The notes under the pieces were generated by a model. It saw only the letters and a program-made list of their open reading frames with translations, had not been told where the DNA came from and made no database searches. Both the position numbers and the translations under genes were made by a program. This document shows positions 17,607 through 27,159 of a DNA stretch of 52,055 nt, one piece after another. The stretch comes from Betaproteobacteria bacterium. Its GTDB lineage: Bacteria > Pseudomonadota > Gammaproteobacteria > Burkholderiales > Thiobacillaceae. Location of the stretch: contig VGVT01000017.1 of the NCBI GenBank assembly GCA_016873935.1, positions 1-52,055 on the forward strand. Direction: 5' to 3'. Position 1 is the stretch's first letter. Each line of letters starts with the position of its first letter.

Positions 17607-18616
17607 CACTCGCTGCCTGACGGGCTGGACGCGGCGATGGCCGCGCGCTGGCGCTCGGAGAACTCCTCGGCCGAGTTGAAGCCACGCAGCTTGAGGACGT
17701 GATTGCGCACCGCCACCTCGACCAGCACGGCGAGGTTGCGGCCCACCGCCACCGGGATGCGCACTTCCGGCACCTCGACGCCGAGGATGACGCGGTTGCT
17801 CGCGCTCATGTCGAGGCGGTCGAGCGACTGCCAGGTTTCCGCCGGGGTGAGATGGATGATGAGCTTGAGGTTCTTCTTCGGCTTGACGGCGGTTTCGCCG
17901 AACAGGCGGCGGATGTTGAGCACACCCAGGCCGCGCACCTCCATGAAATCCTGCAATAGCGTGGGGCAGCGGCCTTCGAGGGTTTCCAGGGAGACGGCGA
18001 ACACCTCGAGGGCGTCGTCGGCGACCAGGCGATGGCCGCGGGTGATGAGTTCCAGGGCGAGTTCGCTCTTGCCGACGGCGGGGTCGCCGGTGATCAGCAC
18101 GCCCACGCCGGAAACCTCGAGGAACACGCCGTGCAGGATGGTGGAAGGCGCCAGCGCCTGGGTGATCATGTGCGACAGCACGCGCATGAGCAGGGGGCTT
18201 TGCTCGGGGCAGGTGAACAGAGGGGTGTCGGTCTGGTCGGCGGCGCTGATCAGGCTGTCCGGCACGGCCTCGCCGTTGGCCACCACCACGGCGGCGATCT
18301 CGGTGGAGAACAGGTTGCCGATGGCCTGTTTCAGGCCCTCCGCGGACAACTTGCGCAGATAGTCCATCTCGGCGCAGCCCAGCACCTGCACGCGGTTGGG
18401 ATGCACAAAGTTGAGATGGCCGATGAGCGCCAGGGTGGGCTTCTGCACCGTGTCCGAGTTGAGTTGCCGCTCGCCGCCGGCGCGGCCGGCGATCCAGCTC
18501 AACTGCAAACGCTCCCCGGCCTTGCGGAAAAGCTCCGCGACGCTGATGTGGTAGGGCGTGACGTGGACGTCGGCGTCTTCGGCCGGAGCGTCGGCGTCGA
18601 AGTTCAGGGGGTCCAT
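17606..18616 (-). CDS. hprK: HPr kinase/phosphorylase
   Basis: Phosphorylates and dephosphorylates HPr on serine, a control point of the PTS. 336 aa. Walker A GDPAVGKS at 177-184, the family His at 162 (ILHG), D200/D201 (VADDALEV) and the signature [15 protein letters not shown]. The Walker A lacks the more usual GDSGVGKS form. It overlaps ptsN by 13 bases. The HPr gene is not in the window. Confidence 0.94.
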   Translation of the reverse strand: MDPLNFDADAPAEDADVHVTPYHISVAELFRKAGERLQLSWIAGRAGGERQLNSDTVQKPTLALIGHLNFVHPNRVQVLGCAEMDYLRKLSAEGLKQAIGNLFSTEIAAVVVANGEAVPDSLISAADQTDTPLFTCPEQSPLLMRVLSHMITQALAPSTILHGVFLEVSGVGVLITGDPAVGKSELALELITRGHRLVADDALEVFAVSLETLEGRCPTLLQDFMEVRGLGVLNIRRLFGETAVKPKKNLKLIIHLTPAETWQSLDRLDMSASNRVILGVEVPEVRIPVAVGRNLAVLVEVAVRNHVLKLRGFNSAEEFSERQRAAIAASSPSGSE

Positions 18617-19059
18617 TCCGTGATCAGGCGGTGCAGCCCTGCGGCGTCGGGGGCGGCGCGCAGCCTGGCGCGGAAATCCTCGTCCGAGAACATCGCGGCC
18701 AATTCGCCCAGGATCTGCAGATGCACATCGGTGGCGGCGGCCGGCGCCAGCAGGATGAACACCAGGTCCACCGGCTGCTGGTCCGGCGCGTCGAAATCGG
18801 CGGGTGTCTTCAGGCGCAGGAAGGCGCAGGCGGTTTCCTTGAGGTGCTTGAGGCGGCCATGCGGAATGGCGATGCCGTAGCCCAGGGCCGTGGAACCCAG
18901 CTTCTCGCGGGAGAACAGGCTGTCGAAGACTTCCGTGCCGGATACGCCGTGGCTGGCCTGGAACATCTGGCCGGCCTGCTCGAACAGGCGTTTCTTGCTG
19001 GAGGTGTCGAAGTCCGCCAGGACATTGGCGGGCTTGAGCAGGGGGGTGACGAGGTTCAT
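18604..19059 (-). CDS. ptsN: Nitrogen-PTS IIA component PtsN
   Basis: Accepts phosphate from NPr/HPr and regulates potassium uptake and nitrogen/carbon balance in relatives. 151 aa, start 19059. The phosphorylated His is H67 (YGIAIPHGR). It lies directly downstream of rpoN-hpf, the standard proteobacterial arrangement, and is coupled to hprK. Confidence 0.93.
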   Translation of the reverse strand: MNLVTPLLKPANVLADFDTSSKKRLFEQAGQMFQASHGVSGTEVFDSLFSREKLGSTALGYGIAIPHGRLKHLKETACAFLRLKTPADFDAPDQQPVDLVFILLAPAAATDVHLQILGELAAMFSDEDFRARLRAAPDAAGLHRLITEWTP

Positions 19060-19112
19060 GGCATGAGCCCTAAGGCCCCGGCGCCGCGACGGGCGCGCGG
19101 GGCCGGGGTGGA

Positions 19113-19442
19113 TCAATCGAGTTCGACGCTCTGTCGCTTCATGCCGCCGGATTCGCGGTGCTCGCCGATTTTTTCCTTGTGCTTGAGCACCTGGCGGTCG
19201 AGCTTGTCGGCGAGGGCATCGATGGCGGCGTACATGTCGGCGTCGATCGATTCGACGTAGATGTCCTTGCCGCGCAGATGCAGGTTGACCTCGGCCTTGT
19301 GCTTGAGTTTTTCCACGGCGAGGATGACGGCAACGTCGATGACCTGGTCGAAGTGTCGGGTGACGCGGGCCATTTTTTCTTCCACGTAGCCGCGTATTGC
19401 GGGAGTGATTTCCAGGTGGTGGCCGGTGATGGTGAGGTTCAT
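19113..19442 (-). CDS. hpf: Ribosome hibernation-promoting factor
   Basis: 109 aa, start 19442 with AAGGAG upstream. It has the YfiA/HPF fold: [42 protein letters not shown] and [16 protein letters not shown]. It binds 30S subunits in stationary phase. The short form (no long C-terminal dimerisation domain) is usual when located between rpoN and ptsN. Confidence 0.93.
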   Translation of the reverse strand: MNLTITGHHLEITPAIRGYVEEKMARVTRHFDQVIDVAVILAVEKLKHKAEVNLHLRGKDIYVESIDADMYAAIDALADKLDRQVLKHKEKIGEHRESGGMKRQSVELD

Positions 19443-19468
19443 GCAACGCTCCTTGGGCTGTGCGCCGG

Positions 19469-20866
19469 TCAGATCGACTTGCGCTGGTTGGCGGGAGGGA
19501 TGTTCATCAACTCCCGGTATTTGGCGACGGTGCGCCGGGCGACGACGAAACCCTGTTTGCCCAGCAGGTCCGCGATGCTGTTGTCGGACATGGGTTTGCC
19601 GGGGGGTTCGGCGTCGATGAATTGCCGGATGAGGGCGCGTATGGCGGTGCTGGAGGTGGCGCCGCCCTCCTCGGTGGCCAGCGAGCTGGCGAAAAAGTAC
19701 TTGAATTCGTAGAGGCCGCGCGGCGTCATCATGTATTTCTGGGTGGTCACGCGGGAGATGGTGGATTCGTGCAGTTCGACGGCGTCGGCGATCTCCTTCA
19801 GCGTCAGCGGCCGCATGGCCACCTCGCCGTGCTCGAAGAACATGCGCTGGCGATCGACGATGGCCTGCGACACCTTGAGGATGGTCTCGAAGCGCTGCTG
19901 CACGTTCTTGATCAGCCAGCGGGCTTCCTGCAACTGAGTGTTGAGGGAACTCCCGCCGTCCTTGTTGGCGCGCAGGATGCTGGCGTACATCTCGTTGATG
20001 CGCAACTTGGGCATCGCCTCGGCGTTCAGGCTGACGACCCATAAGCCCTTGTTCTTTTTGACGAACACGTCCGGCGTGACATAGCGCGTGTCGAGCGGGG
20101 CAAAGGCGGCACCGGGACGCGGGTTGAGCGAGGTGATGAGCTGGCGCAACTGGATGAAGTCGGCGTCGTTCATGTCGAACAGCTTTTTCAGCTTGCCGTA
20201 TTCGCGTTCCGCCAGCAGGCCCAGATGTTCCCGCACCAGGGTCTTGGCGATGGCCAGATGGGGGGAACCCGGCGGCAGGTTGTTAAGCTGCAGCCACAGG
20301 CATTCGGCCAGATCGCGTGCGGCGATGCCGGCCGGGTCGAAACTTTGCAGGAGTTTGAGGGCGGTACCCAGTTCATCCAGCGAGATATCCAGGTCGTCGG
20401 CCAGCAGTTCCACCAGCTCATCGAGACCGGTATTCAGGTAGCCGTCTTCGTCCAGGGCTTCGATGAGCAGGGCCACCAGTTGCCGGTCGCGCTGGCACAG
20501 GGGGGTCATGCACAACTGGTTGATCAGGTGCTGGTGCAGGTTGGTGTGGCTGGCGTCGGAGGCCTGGTAGTCGTGCTCGTCGTCGTCGTCACCGCCGTGC
20601 GAGGGCGCCACCGCGCGATCCCCCCAGGCCATCTCCTCGTAGACCTCGTCGCGCTCGGGGCGGGTTTCCTCGGTGGAAGTCCCGGCGGAGGGGGATTCGA
20701 AGGAGTGGTCCCCGTCCAGACGTTCCAGGAGCGGGTTGTCCTGCAACATCTGGGAGATTTCCTGGCCCAATTCCAATGTGGACAGCTGCAGCAGACGAAT
20801 GGACTGCTGCAACTGGGGGGTGAGGGTGAGCTGCTGGTGCAGCTTGAGCTGTAGGCTCTGCTTCAT
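19469..20866 (-). CDS. rpoN: RNA polymerase sigma-54 factor
   Basis: 465 aa. The Gln-rich activator-interacting region I ([20 protein letters not shown]) opens it, an acidic linker (region II, about 45-110) follows, then the core-binding domain, the HTH ([18 protein letters not shown]) and the RpoN box [10 protein letters not shown] at 443-452. It works with AAA+ enhancer-binding proteins, none of which is in the window. Gap to lptB is 35 bases. Confidence 0.96.
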   Translation of the reverse strand: MKQSLQLKLHQQLTLTPQLQQSIRLLQLSTLELGQEISQMLQDNPLLERLDGDHSFESPSAGTSTEETRPERDEVYEEMAWGDRAVAPSHGGDDDDEHDYQASDASHTNLHQHLINQLCMTPLCQRDRQLVALLIEALDEDGYLNTGLDELVELLADDLDISLDELGTALKLLQSFDPAGIAARDLAECLWLQLNNLPPGSPHLAIAKTLVREHLGLLAEREYGKLKKLFDMNDADFIQLRQLITSLNPRPGAAFAPLDTRYVTPDVFVKKNKGLWVVSLNAEAMPKLRINEMYASILRANKDGGSSLNTQLQEARWLIKNVQQRFETILKVSQAIVDRQRMFFEHGEVAMRPLTLKEIADAVELHESTISRVTTQKYMMTPRGLYEFKYFFASSLATEEGGATSSTAIRALIRQFIDAEPPGKPMSDNSIADLLGKQGFVVARRTVAKYRELMNIPPANQRKSI

Positions 20867-20901
20867 GCGAAGCTTATCGGCAGTTGGTCGGTGCGGTTGA
20901 A

Positions 20902-21624
20902 TTACAGCTTGAAGTGCTCACCGAGGTAAACCTTGCGCACGGTTTCATTATAAATAATTTCATCCGGCGTCCCGGCCGCCATGACCTCTCCCGCATTGAG
21001 GATATAGGCCCGGTCGCAAATTCCCAGGGTTTCGCGCACGTTGTGGTCGGTGATAAGCACGCCGATGTCGCGCTCGGTCAGGAAGCCGACGATTTTCTGG
21101 ATGTCGAGGACGGAAATGGGGTCGATGCCGGCGAAGGGCTCGTCCAGCAGCACGAAGCGGGGCGAGGTGGCCAGCGCGCGGGCGATCTCCACCCGTCGTC
21201 GTTCGCCGCCGGACAGGCCCGCCGCGGCGGCGTCGCGCAGGTGGGTGATGTGCAGGTCCTCGAGCAGGTTTTCCAGGCGGGTTTCGACCTCCCCCTCGTC
21301 ATAGCCCTTCAGTTCCAGCATCGCGGCGATGTTCTCGGCGACGCTCAGGCGGCGGAAGATGGAGGGCTCCTGCGGCAGATAGGACAGGCCCAGGCGGGCG
21401 CGCCGGTACACCGGCAGGTGGGTGAGGTCGGTGTCGTCGAGGCGGATGCTGCCGCCGTCGGCGCGGATCAGCCCGACCATCATGTAGAAACAGGTGGTCT
21501 TGCCGGCGCCGTTGGGTCCCAGCAGGCCCACTACTTCGCCGCTGCGGACCTCGATGGAGGCCCCCGACACCACCTGACGCGACTTGTAGCGCTTGGCCAG
21601 TTGTTCCGCGCGCAGCAGGCTCAC
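20902..21624 (-). CDS. lptB: LPS export ABC transporter ATP-binding protein
   Basis: 240 aa ATPase that drives lipopolysaccharide extraction with LptF and LptG, both encoded at 42751-44891. Walker [10 protein letters not shown] near 36, Q-loop LPQEPSIF, signature [12 protein letters not shown], Walker [14 protein letters not shown]-loop TDHNVRE. The start overlaps the lptA stop by four bases. Confidence 0.95.
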   Translation of the reverse strand: MSLLRAEQLAKRYKSRQVVSGASIEVRSGEVVGLLGPNGAGKTTCFYMMVGLIRADGGSIRLDDTDLTHLPVYRRARLGLSYLPQEPSIFRRLSVAENIAAMLELKGYDEGEVETRLENLLEDLHITHLRDAAAAGLSGGERRRVEIARALATSPRFVLLDEPFAGIDPISVLDIQKIVGFLTERDIGVLITDHNVRETLGICDRAYILNAGEVMAAGTPDEIIYNETVRKVYLGEHFKL

Positions 21625-22166
21625 GGTTTATCCGCGGGGTTGCTCTTTGGCCGGATCACCGCGCGCACCCGGCCGGGCGCGCCGCCGACACCGCCCTGGG
21701 CCTGATAGTGGCCGGTAACGCCGTCATAAGTGATGAGATTGCCGCGCAACTCGTCCTCGCCGCGCAGCAGGCGTGCCTGGCCGACCAGTTTCAGCTTGTC
21801 GCCGCGGCCGTCGTATTCGATGCGCTCCGCCCAGCCTTCGACGTATTCGCCGGCGGCATCCGCTTTGGCCCCCGGCTTGGCATCCATGCGTTGACGGAAA
21901 TAGGCCGGCTTGCCCTGCGCCTCGCCGGACGTCATGCCCTGATCGTCCTGGCGGATGTCGACGCGCTGGGCGGTGATCATCAGAGTGCCCTGGGTGAGCA
22001 CCACGTGGCCCTCATATACGGAGGTCTTGCGCGCGTCGTCCACCTTCAGTTTGTCCGCCTCGATCTGGATGGGTTTGTCCCGATCGGCGCGCTCCGCCCA
22101 GGCCGGGAAGGAGAAGGCCAGCAGGGCGAGCAGGGCCAGAATGGTGGATTCAGCGCGCGCGTTCAT
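21621..22166 (-). CDS. lptA: LPS transport periplasmic protein LptA
   Basis: 181 aa, start 22166 ([13 protein letters not shown]) with GGGGGA upstream. A signal peptide ends near FPAWA. The OstA-like beta-jellyroll follows: [37 protein letters not shown] and [11 protein letters not shown]. It forms the periplasmic LPS bridge. It overlaps lptC by 17 bases. Confidence 0.94.
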   Translation of the reverse strand: MNARAESTILALLALLAFSFPAWAERADRDKPIQIEADKLKVDDARKTSVYEGHVVLTQGTLMITAQRVDIRQDDQGMTSGEAQGKPAYFRQRMDAKPGAKADAAGEYVEGWAERIEYDGRGDKLKLVGQARLLRGEDELRGNLITYDGVTGHYQAQGGVGGAPGRVRAVIRPKSNPADKP

Positions 22167-22725
22167 AGGTCCCCCGTACATTGCCGGTCATGGTCAGTTC
22201 TCCGGCACGGTCGTCGACGAAGATCCGGTCGGCACTGATGTGCGAGCGGCCCTGGCGCACTCCGACCGGCTCGTGGCTGCGCATGGTGCGCGCTTCCGGG
22301 GTGACCTGCAGGTGCTCGGTCTCCAGGATGAGGGGCGCCGCGCCGTCGGTGGAGCGCCGCTCCACGCGGACCTGGCCGAGAAAATACAGATGCCTGTTGT
22401 CCGTCGACAGCAGGGCGCGGCGGGCGCTCACCGTCACCGGCCGGGCGGGATCGATCTTGCGCAGGAGGGGGATGTCCAGCACGGTGGTGTCGTCGTCCAT
22501 GTAATGCGTCATGCGCGCCGCTTTCAGGCTTTGCTGTGGCCTGCCGTCGCGGTCGAAGGTGAGTGCGTCGAAATTTTCCACGAAATAATCGGGGTCATGG
22601 GTGAAGCCCGCATTGTCCACGCTTTCCACGTGCCCGCCGAGGTGATTGAGCCAGCCTGTCAGCATCGCCAGCAGCAGGGTGATGCCCAGGGGGGGCCAGC
22701 TGATGTGGTGGGCAAGCGGGATCAT
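22150..22725 (-). CDS. lptC: LPS export protein LptC
   Basis: 191 aa, single N-terminal anchor (LGITLLLAMLTGWLN) and a periplasmic OstA-like domain (PDYFVENFDALTFDRDG, LRKIDPARPVTVSA, LETEHLQVTPE). It takes LPS from LptBFG and hands it to LptA. Start and stop overlap kdsC and lptA respectively. Confidence 0.92.
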   Translation of the reverse strand: MIPLAHHISWPPLGITLLLAMLTGWLNHLGGHVESVDNAGFTHDPDYFVENFDALTFDRDGRPQQSLKAARMTHYMDDDTTVLDIPLLRKIDPARPVTVSARRALLSTDNRHLYFLGQVRVERRSTDGAAPLILETEHLQVTPEARTMRSHEPVGVRQGRSHISADRIFVDDRAGELTMTGNVRGTYERAR

Positions 22726-23264
22726 CGATCATAGAGGGCGAGTTGCGCCGCCCAGCTGCCCTGCGCCCGCATGATGCACTCGCAGGCTTCGCGCGCCGCG
22801 CCTCGTCCGGCGGCGGCGCCGGTGACCAGATGGCAGCGCGCCTTCACCTCCTCCGGGGCATCCGGTACGGTGATGGCCAGACCGCAACGCCTGAGCACCG
22901 GCAGATCGACCAGATCGTCGCCCATGTAGGCGATCTCGCCCGCCTTCAGGCCACTGGCCTCCAGCAGTTTGTCAAAGGCCGCCAGCTTGTCCTCGACACC
23001 CTGGAAGATGTGCGCGATGCCGAGGTTGCGGGCGCGGTGGATGACCACCTGGGAGGTGCGCCCGGTGATGATGGCGGTGGCGATGCCGGTGCTCCGCAGC
23101 ATCTTGATGCCATGGCCGTCGCGAGAATTGAAGGCCTTGTATTCCTCGCCGTGGTCGCCATAGAACAGGCTGCCGTCGGTGAGCACCCCGTCCACGTCGA
23201 AAACCATCATGCGGGTGGCGCGGGCGCGTTCGGCAACGTTCGGGTCGAGATTCGACATGCTCAT
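22722..23264 (-). CDS. kdsC: Kdo-8-phosphate phosphatase
   Basis: HAD-family enzyme releasing Kdo from Kdo-8-P for LPS inner core. 180 aa. Catalytic D23 and D25 (FDVDGVLTDG), IITGR, KLAAFDKLL and GDDLVDLPVL. Coupled by four-base overlaps to kdsD and lptC. Confidence 0.94.
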   Translation of the reverse strand: MSMSNLDPNVAERARATRMMVFDVDGVLTDGSLFYGDHGEEYKAFNSRDGHGIKMLRSTGIATAIITGRTSQVVIHRARNLGIAHIFQGVEDKLAAFDKLLEASGLKAGEIAYMGDDLVDLPVLRRCGLAITVPDAPEEVKARCHLVTGAAAGRGAAREACECIMRAQGSWAAQLALYDR

Positions 23265-24247
23265 ACCACGCCCGCCCGCAACAGATCATGCATGTTCAAA
23301 GCTCCAGTGAGACGGCCCGCGGCGTCCAGCGACAGGAGCCCGTTGACCTTGCTGTCTTCCATCACGCGCACCGCCTCCACGGCCAGGGCATCCTCGGATA
23401 TGGTACGCGGATGGCGCTTCATGACGTCGGCGATCATGGTACCGCGCACATCCACGTCGCGGTCCAGAAGGCGTCGCAGGTCGCCGTCGGTGAAGACGCC
23501 GAGCAGGTGCTGGTCGGCGTCCACCACGGCGGTCATGCCGAGACCCTTGCGCGTCATTTCCAGCAAGGCCTCCTTCAGGCTCGCCTGCGCCGTGACCCGC
23601 GGCAGCGCCTCGCCGGCATGCATGAGGTCGCGCACGTGGATGAGCAGGCGGCGGCCGAGGGCGCCGCCGGGATGGGTGCGGGCGAAGTCCTCGGCGGTAA
23701 AGCCGCGCGCGAACAGGGTGGCCACCGCGAGGGCGTCGCCCAGGGCGAGGGCGGCGGTGGTGCTTGCGGTGGGCGCCAGGTTGAGGGGGCAGGCCTCCTG
23801 CTCGACCGCGGCGTTGAGGTGGATGTCGGCTTCCCGGCCCAGGGTCGAGGCGGGATTGCCGGTCATGCCGATGAGCTTGGCGCCACGCCGCTTGATGAGA
23901 GGGACGATGCCGGCGATCTCCGGGCTTTCGCCTGAGTTGGACAGGGCGATGACCACGTCCTGGCCGGTGATCATGCCCAGGTCGCCGTGGCTGGCCTCGG
24001 CCGGGTGCATGAAGAACGCGGGCGTGCCGGTGCTGGCGAGTGTGGCGGCGATCTTGCCGGCGATGTGGCCGGACTTGCCCATGCCGGTCACTACCACGCG
24101 CCCCGGGCAGGCCAGCAGGATCTCGACGGCGCGGGCGAAGGCATCGTCGATGCGCGCGCGCAAATTCGCGATGGCGCCGGCCTCGATGTCCAGGGTGCGG
24201 CGCGCCATGGCCAGGATGTCGGCCGACGGAGGGCTTTGGAATGTCAT
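23261..24247 (-). CDS. kdsD: Arabinose-5-phosphate isomerase
   Basis: Converts ribulose-5-phosphate to arabinose-5-phosphate, the first Kdo precursor. 328 aa from ATG 24247 (MTFQSPPSADILAMA). SIS domain (about 40-185) with GMGKSGHIAGKIAATL and SNSGESPEI, then two CBS domains (about 205-328; GMTAVVDADQHLLGVFTDGD). First gene of the long minus-strand unit. Confidence 0.94.
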   Translation of the reverse strand: MTFQSPPSADILAMARRTLDIEAGAIANLRARIDDAFARAVEILLACPGRVVVTGMGKSGHIAGKIAATLASTGTPAFFMHPAEASHGDLGMITGQDVVIALSNSGESPEIAGIVPLIKRRGAKLIGMTGNPASTLGREADIHLNAAVEQEACPLNLAPTASTTAALALGDALAVATLFARGFTAEDFARTHPGGALGRRLLIHVRDLMHAGEALPRVTAQASLKEALLEMTRKGLGMTAVVDADQHLLGVFTDGDLRRLLDRDVDVRGTMIADVMKRHPRTISEDALAVEAVRVMEDSKVNGLLSLDAAGRLTGALNMHDLLRAGVV

Positions 24248-24333
24248 AATGGGGCGAGAGTTTAGAACAACTTGACGGTCCTCTGTGGCGCCTGCCGCGT
24301 CCGCTCGACCGCCCAACCGTCCGCCCCAGCGAC

Positions 24334-26284
24334 ATGCCATCCGCCCTCGAACTCGCCCTCATCCTGCTGGGCTCCGGTGTTCTAGCCGTCGCCGCGCTGA
24401 AGGCCGCCGGCTTGCCGGCGCTGCTTGGCTACGTGCTCATCGGCATCGGCCTCGGGCCGTTCCTGCCGCCCATCGATGCCGCGTCGCCCGCGCATCACCT
24501 GGCCGAACTGGGGGTGGTGTTCCTGATGTTCTCCATCGGCCTGGAATTTTCCCTGACCCGCCTGAAATCGATGCGCCAGGCGGTGTTCGGCCTGGGCGGC
24601 CTGCAGGTGGCGATCACCATGTTCATCATCATGATCGTCGGACAGACCCTGGGCTTCTCCTGGGAAGCCGGCCTGGCTTTGGGCGGTGCCCTGGCGATGT
24701 CGTCCACCGCGATTGTCAGCAAGCTGCTGGCAGAGCGCGGCGAACTCGACAGCGAACATGGCCGGTTGATCCTCGGCATCCTGCTGTTCCAGGACCTGGC
24801 GGTGGCCCCGCTGATCATCTTCGTGCCCGCCCTGGCCCAGAGCGCTGGACTCGGCGAGGCCCTGGGCTACGCCGCCCTGAAGGCCGCCCTGGCCCTGGTG
24901 CTCATTTTGGTGCTGGGACAGAAGCTGATGCGGCCCTGGTTCCATCTCGTCGCCCGCGCCAAGTCCGAGGAGCTGTTCATGCTCAACGTGCTGCTGGTGA
25001 CCCTGGGTCTGGCCTACCTCACCGACCGGGCCGGTCTATCCATGGCCCTCGGCGCCTTCCTGGCCGGCGTGCTGATCGCCGAGACCGAATACCGCTATCA
25101 GGTGGAGGCGGACATCCGGCCGTTCCGAGACGTCTTGATGGGGCTGTTCTTCGTTTCCGTGGGCCTGATGCTCGACCTTGGCGTGGTGGCGACGCGCTGG
25201 CCCGAGGTGTTGGGCATCCTTGTTGTCCTGGTGCTCGGCAAGTTCCTGGTCATCGCCTTGCTGGCGGGCCTGTTCACCCAGGTCTGGGCGGTGGTGATGC
25301 GGGTTGGCGCCGGCCTCGCCCAGGCCGGCGAGTTCGGTTTTGTCCTGCTGGCCCTGGCCCTGGCAAATCATCTGCTGTCCGGTGAGGAGTATCAGACGGT
25401 ACTCGCCGCCATGGTCCTGTCCATGCTGGCCTCGCCTCTGCTGTTCATGGCCGGCATGCGCGCCGCGCGCCTGATCGAAGGCGGCGCCTGGATGGAACAG
25501 GCCCGCGGTGTGCACGAGATCGCCGCGCGCGCCTTCGGCATCCAGCGCCACGTCATCCTCTGCGGCTATGGCCGCAGCGGCCAGAGCCTGGCGCGCTTGC
25601 TGGAATCGGAACACATTCCCTTCATCGCCCTCGATCACGACCCGCGCCGGGTGCAGGCCGCCTCGCGGGCGGGCGACGCGGTGGTGTTCGGGGATTCGAC
25701 CCGCGACGAGGTGCTGATGGCGGCCGGCGTGCACCGCGCGCGCGGTGGTAATCAGCTTCGCCAGCACTTCCGCCGCTCTCAAGATCCTGGCGAGCGTGCA
25801 CCGCCTGAAGCCGGACGCGCCGGTCATCGTGCGCACCGTCGATGACAACGACATCGACCGCCTGCGCGACGCCGGCGCCAGCGAGGTGGTGCCGGAGGTT
25901 ATGGAGGGCGCCCTCATGCTGGGCACGCAGACCATGCTCATGGTCGGCGTACCCCTGGCGCGGGTGCTCAAGCGCATCCGCCAGACGCGAGAAGCACGCT
26001 ACGGCACCATGCGCGGTTATTTCCGCGGCCTCACCGACGACGAGGAAAGCGAGGGCGGCGAGCGCCTCATCTCCCTCCCCCTGTCCGCGCATCATGGTGC
26101 GGTGGGTCGGCCGCTAAGCGAGTTGCGCCTGGAGGAGCTGCGCGTGACCCTGGTCAGCCTGCGCCGTCCCGGCAGCGGTCGCATCGAACACGACGCCGCA
26201 ACCCTTATGCAGGCCGGCGACATCCTCCTGTTGCGCGGCACGGCCGAGGCCCTGGCGGCGGCGGAACTGAAGCTCGGAACTTAG
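24334..26284 (+). pseudogene. CPA2 potassium/proton antiporter (KefB/YbaL-like), frameshifted
   Basis: The first part (24334 to about 25740) holds an N-terminal Na/H-exchanger domain of about 12 membrane segments and the start of a TrkA-N (RCK) domain with CGYGRSGQSLA. The frame is then lost. The rest of TrkA-N (VVISFASTSAALKI) and TrkA-C continues in another frame to 26284. Adding two bases in the (CG)5 tract at 25735-25744 restores HRARAVV and a 650-aa protein of normal family length. Either a real loss, a phase-variable tract or a sequencing error. If intact it would exchange K+ for protons under NAD/thiol control. Confidence 0.85.
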
Positions 26285-26290
26285 TCGGGG

Positions 26291-26974
26291 TCAGAACAGC
26301 ATGCTGGCGCCGCAATTTGCCTCGTTCTCGGCCGCGCCCCAGAGTCCGCTGCGGGCGTCGAAGCAGCGCGCCTCGATGGGCGCGCCGCCGCCGCCGTCAT
26401 GGGCGCTGAAGCGGAACTGGCCGGAGTTGGCGCGGCCGTCGTCGATCTTGCGGTCGATTTCGGCGAGGACCCGCGCCGGGATCCGGTTGCCTGTCTTCAG
26501 ATTGAGGCGGGGCGAGCCGCCGGAACCGGCGAACTGCGCGTCATACTGCATGTGCAAGGTGGCGCCGTAGGGGTTGCGCGGCCACTCGCCGCGAGCGTCG
26601 GGCTGGCCGCCGCTGGCCTGGTAATTGCCGGAAATCAGGTTGGCGCGCGACAGGTGCACCCAGACCAGGAGGCTTTCCCGCGCCAGCGGCGTGTCGCGGA
26701 TGACGCCATCGCCGTTGCCGCCCACCGAGGCGTTGGCCATGCCGGGCAGATTGGCCTGGGCCAGGGCGCCGGGGTAATCGCCCGGTTGCGCCTGGTACTT
26801 GTCCTGGAAGGCGTAATAGGCGGCGCGGATGCTGTCGAGCTGGGAGATCAGGTTGCGCGCCCGCGCGCTCTCGATGAGTTCCTGACCCTTGAGGATGCCG
26901 CCCAGCAGCAGGCCGATCACCACCAGCACGATGGCGAGTTCGATCAGGGTGAATCCACGCGTTGCTTCGCTCAT
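26291..26974 (-). CDS. Type IV pilin-like/pseudopilin protein
   Basis: 227 aa from 26974. A short leader MSEATRG is cut before FTLIELAIVLVVIGLLLGG, the class-III prepilin signal with Glu at +5. The periplasmic part has YQAQPGDYPGAL and GNGDGVIRD, typical of pseudopilins with a Gly/Asp-rich loop, and two C-terminal cysteines (ARCFD and EANCG). No pilus or type II secretion genes are adjacent, so assembly must rely on a remote machinery. It converges with the antiporter stop at six bases. Confidence 0.8.
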   Translation of the reverse strand: MSEATRGFTLIELAIVLVVIGLLLGGILKGQELIESARARNLISQLDSIRAAYYAFQDKYQAQPGDYPGALAQANLPGMANASVGGNGDGVIRDTPLARESLLVWVHLSRANLISGNYQASGGQPDARGEWPRNPYGATLHMQYDAQFAGSGGSPRLNLKTGNRIPARVLAEIDRKIDDGRANSGQFRFSAHDGGGGAPIEARCFDARSGLWGAAENEANCGASMLF

Positions 26975-27159
26975 GCGAGGACAGCAAGCAACAAACGGGC
27001 CGGGTCGGACACGGGATGGGCTGGCGGATACGCGCAAGGACATGGTCGCGGGTGACGGATTGCCGACATACTTGCCGAACTGGCGAGCAGGTCGAAGTGT
27101 AACCGAGGCGCCAGTCAGGCAAGGTTCAATTTAGGTTTCTTCTGGCCGATATCCGGAGC

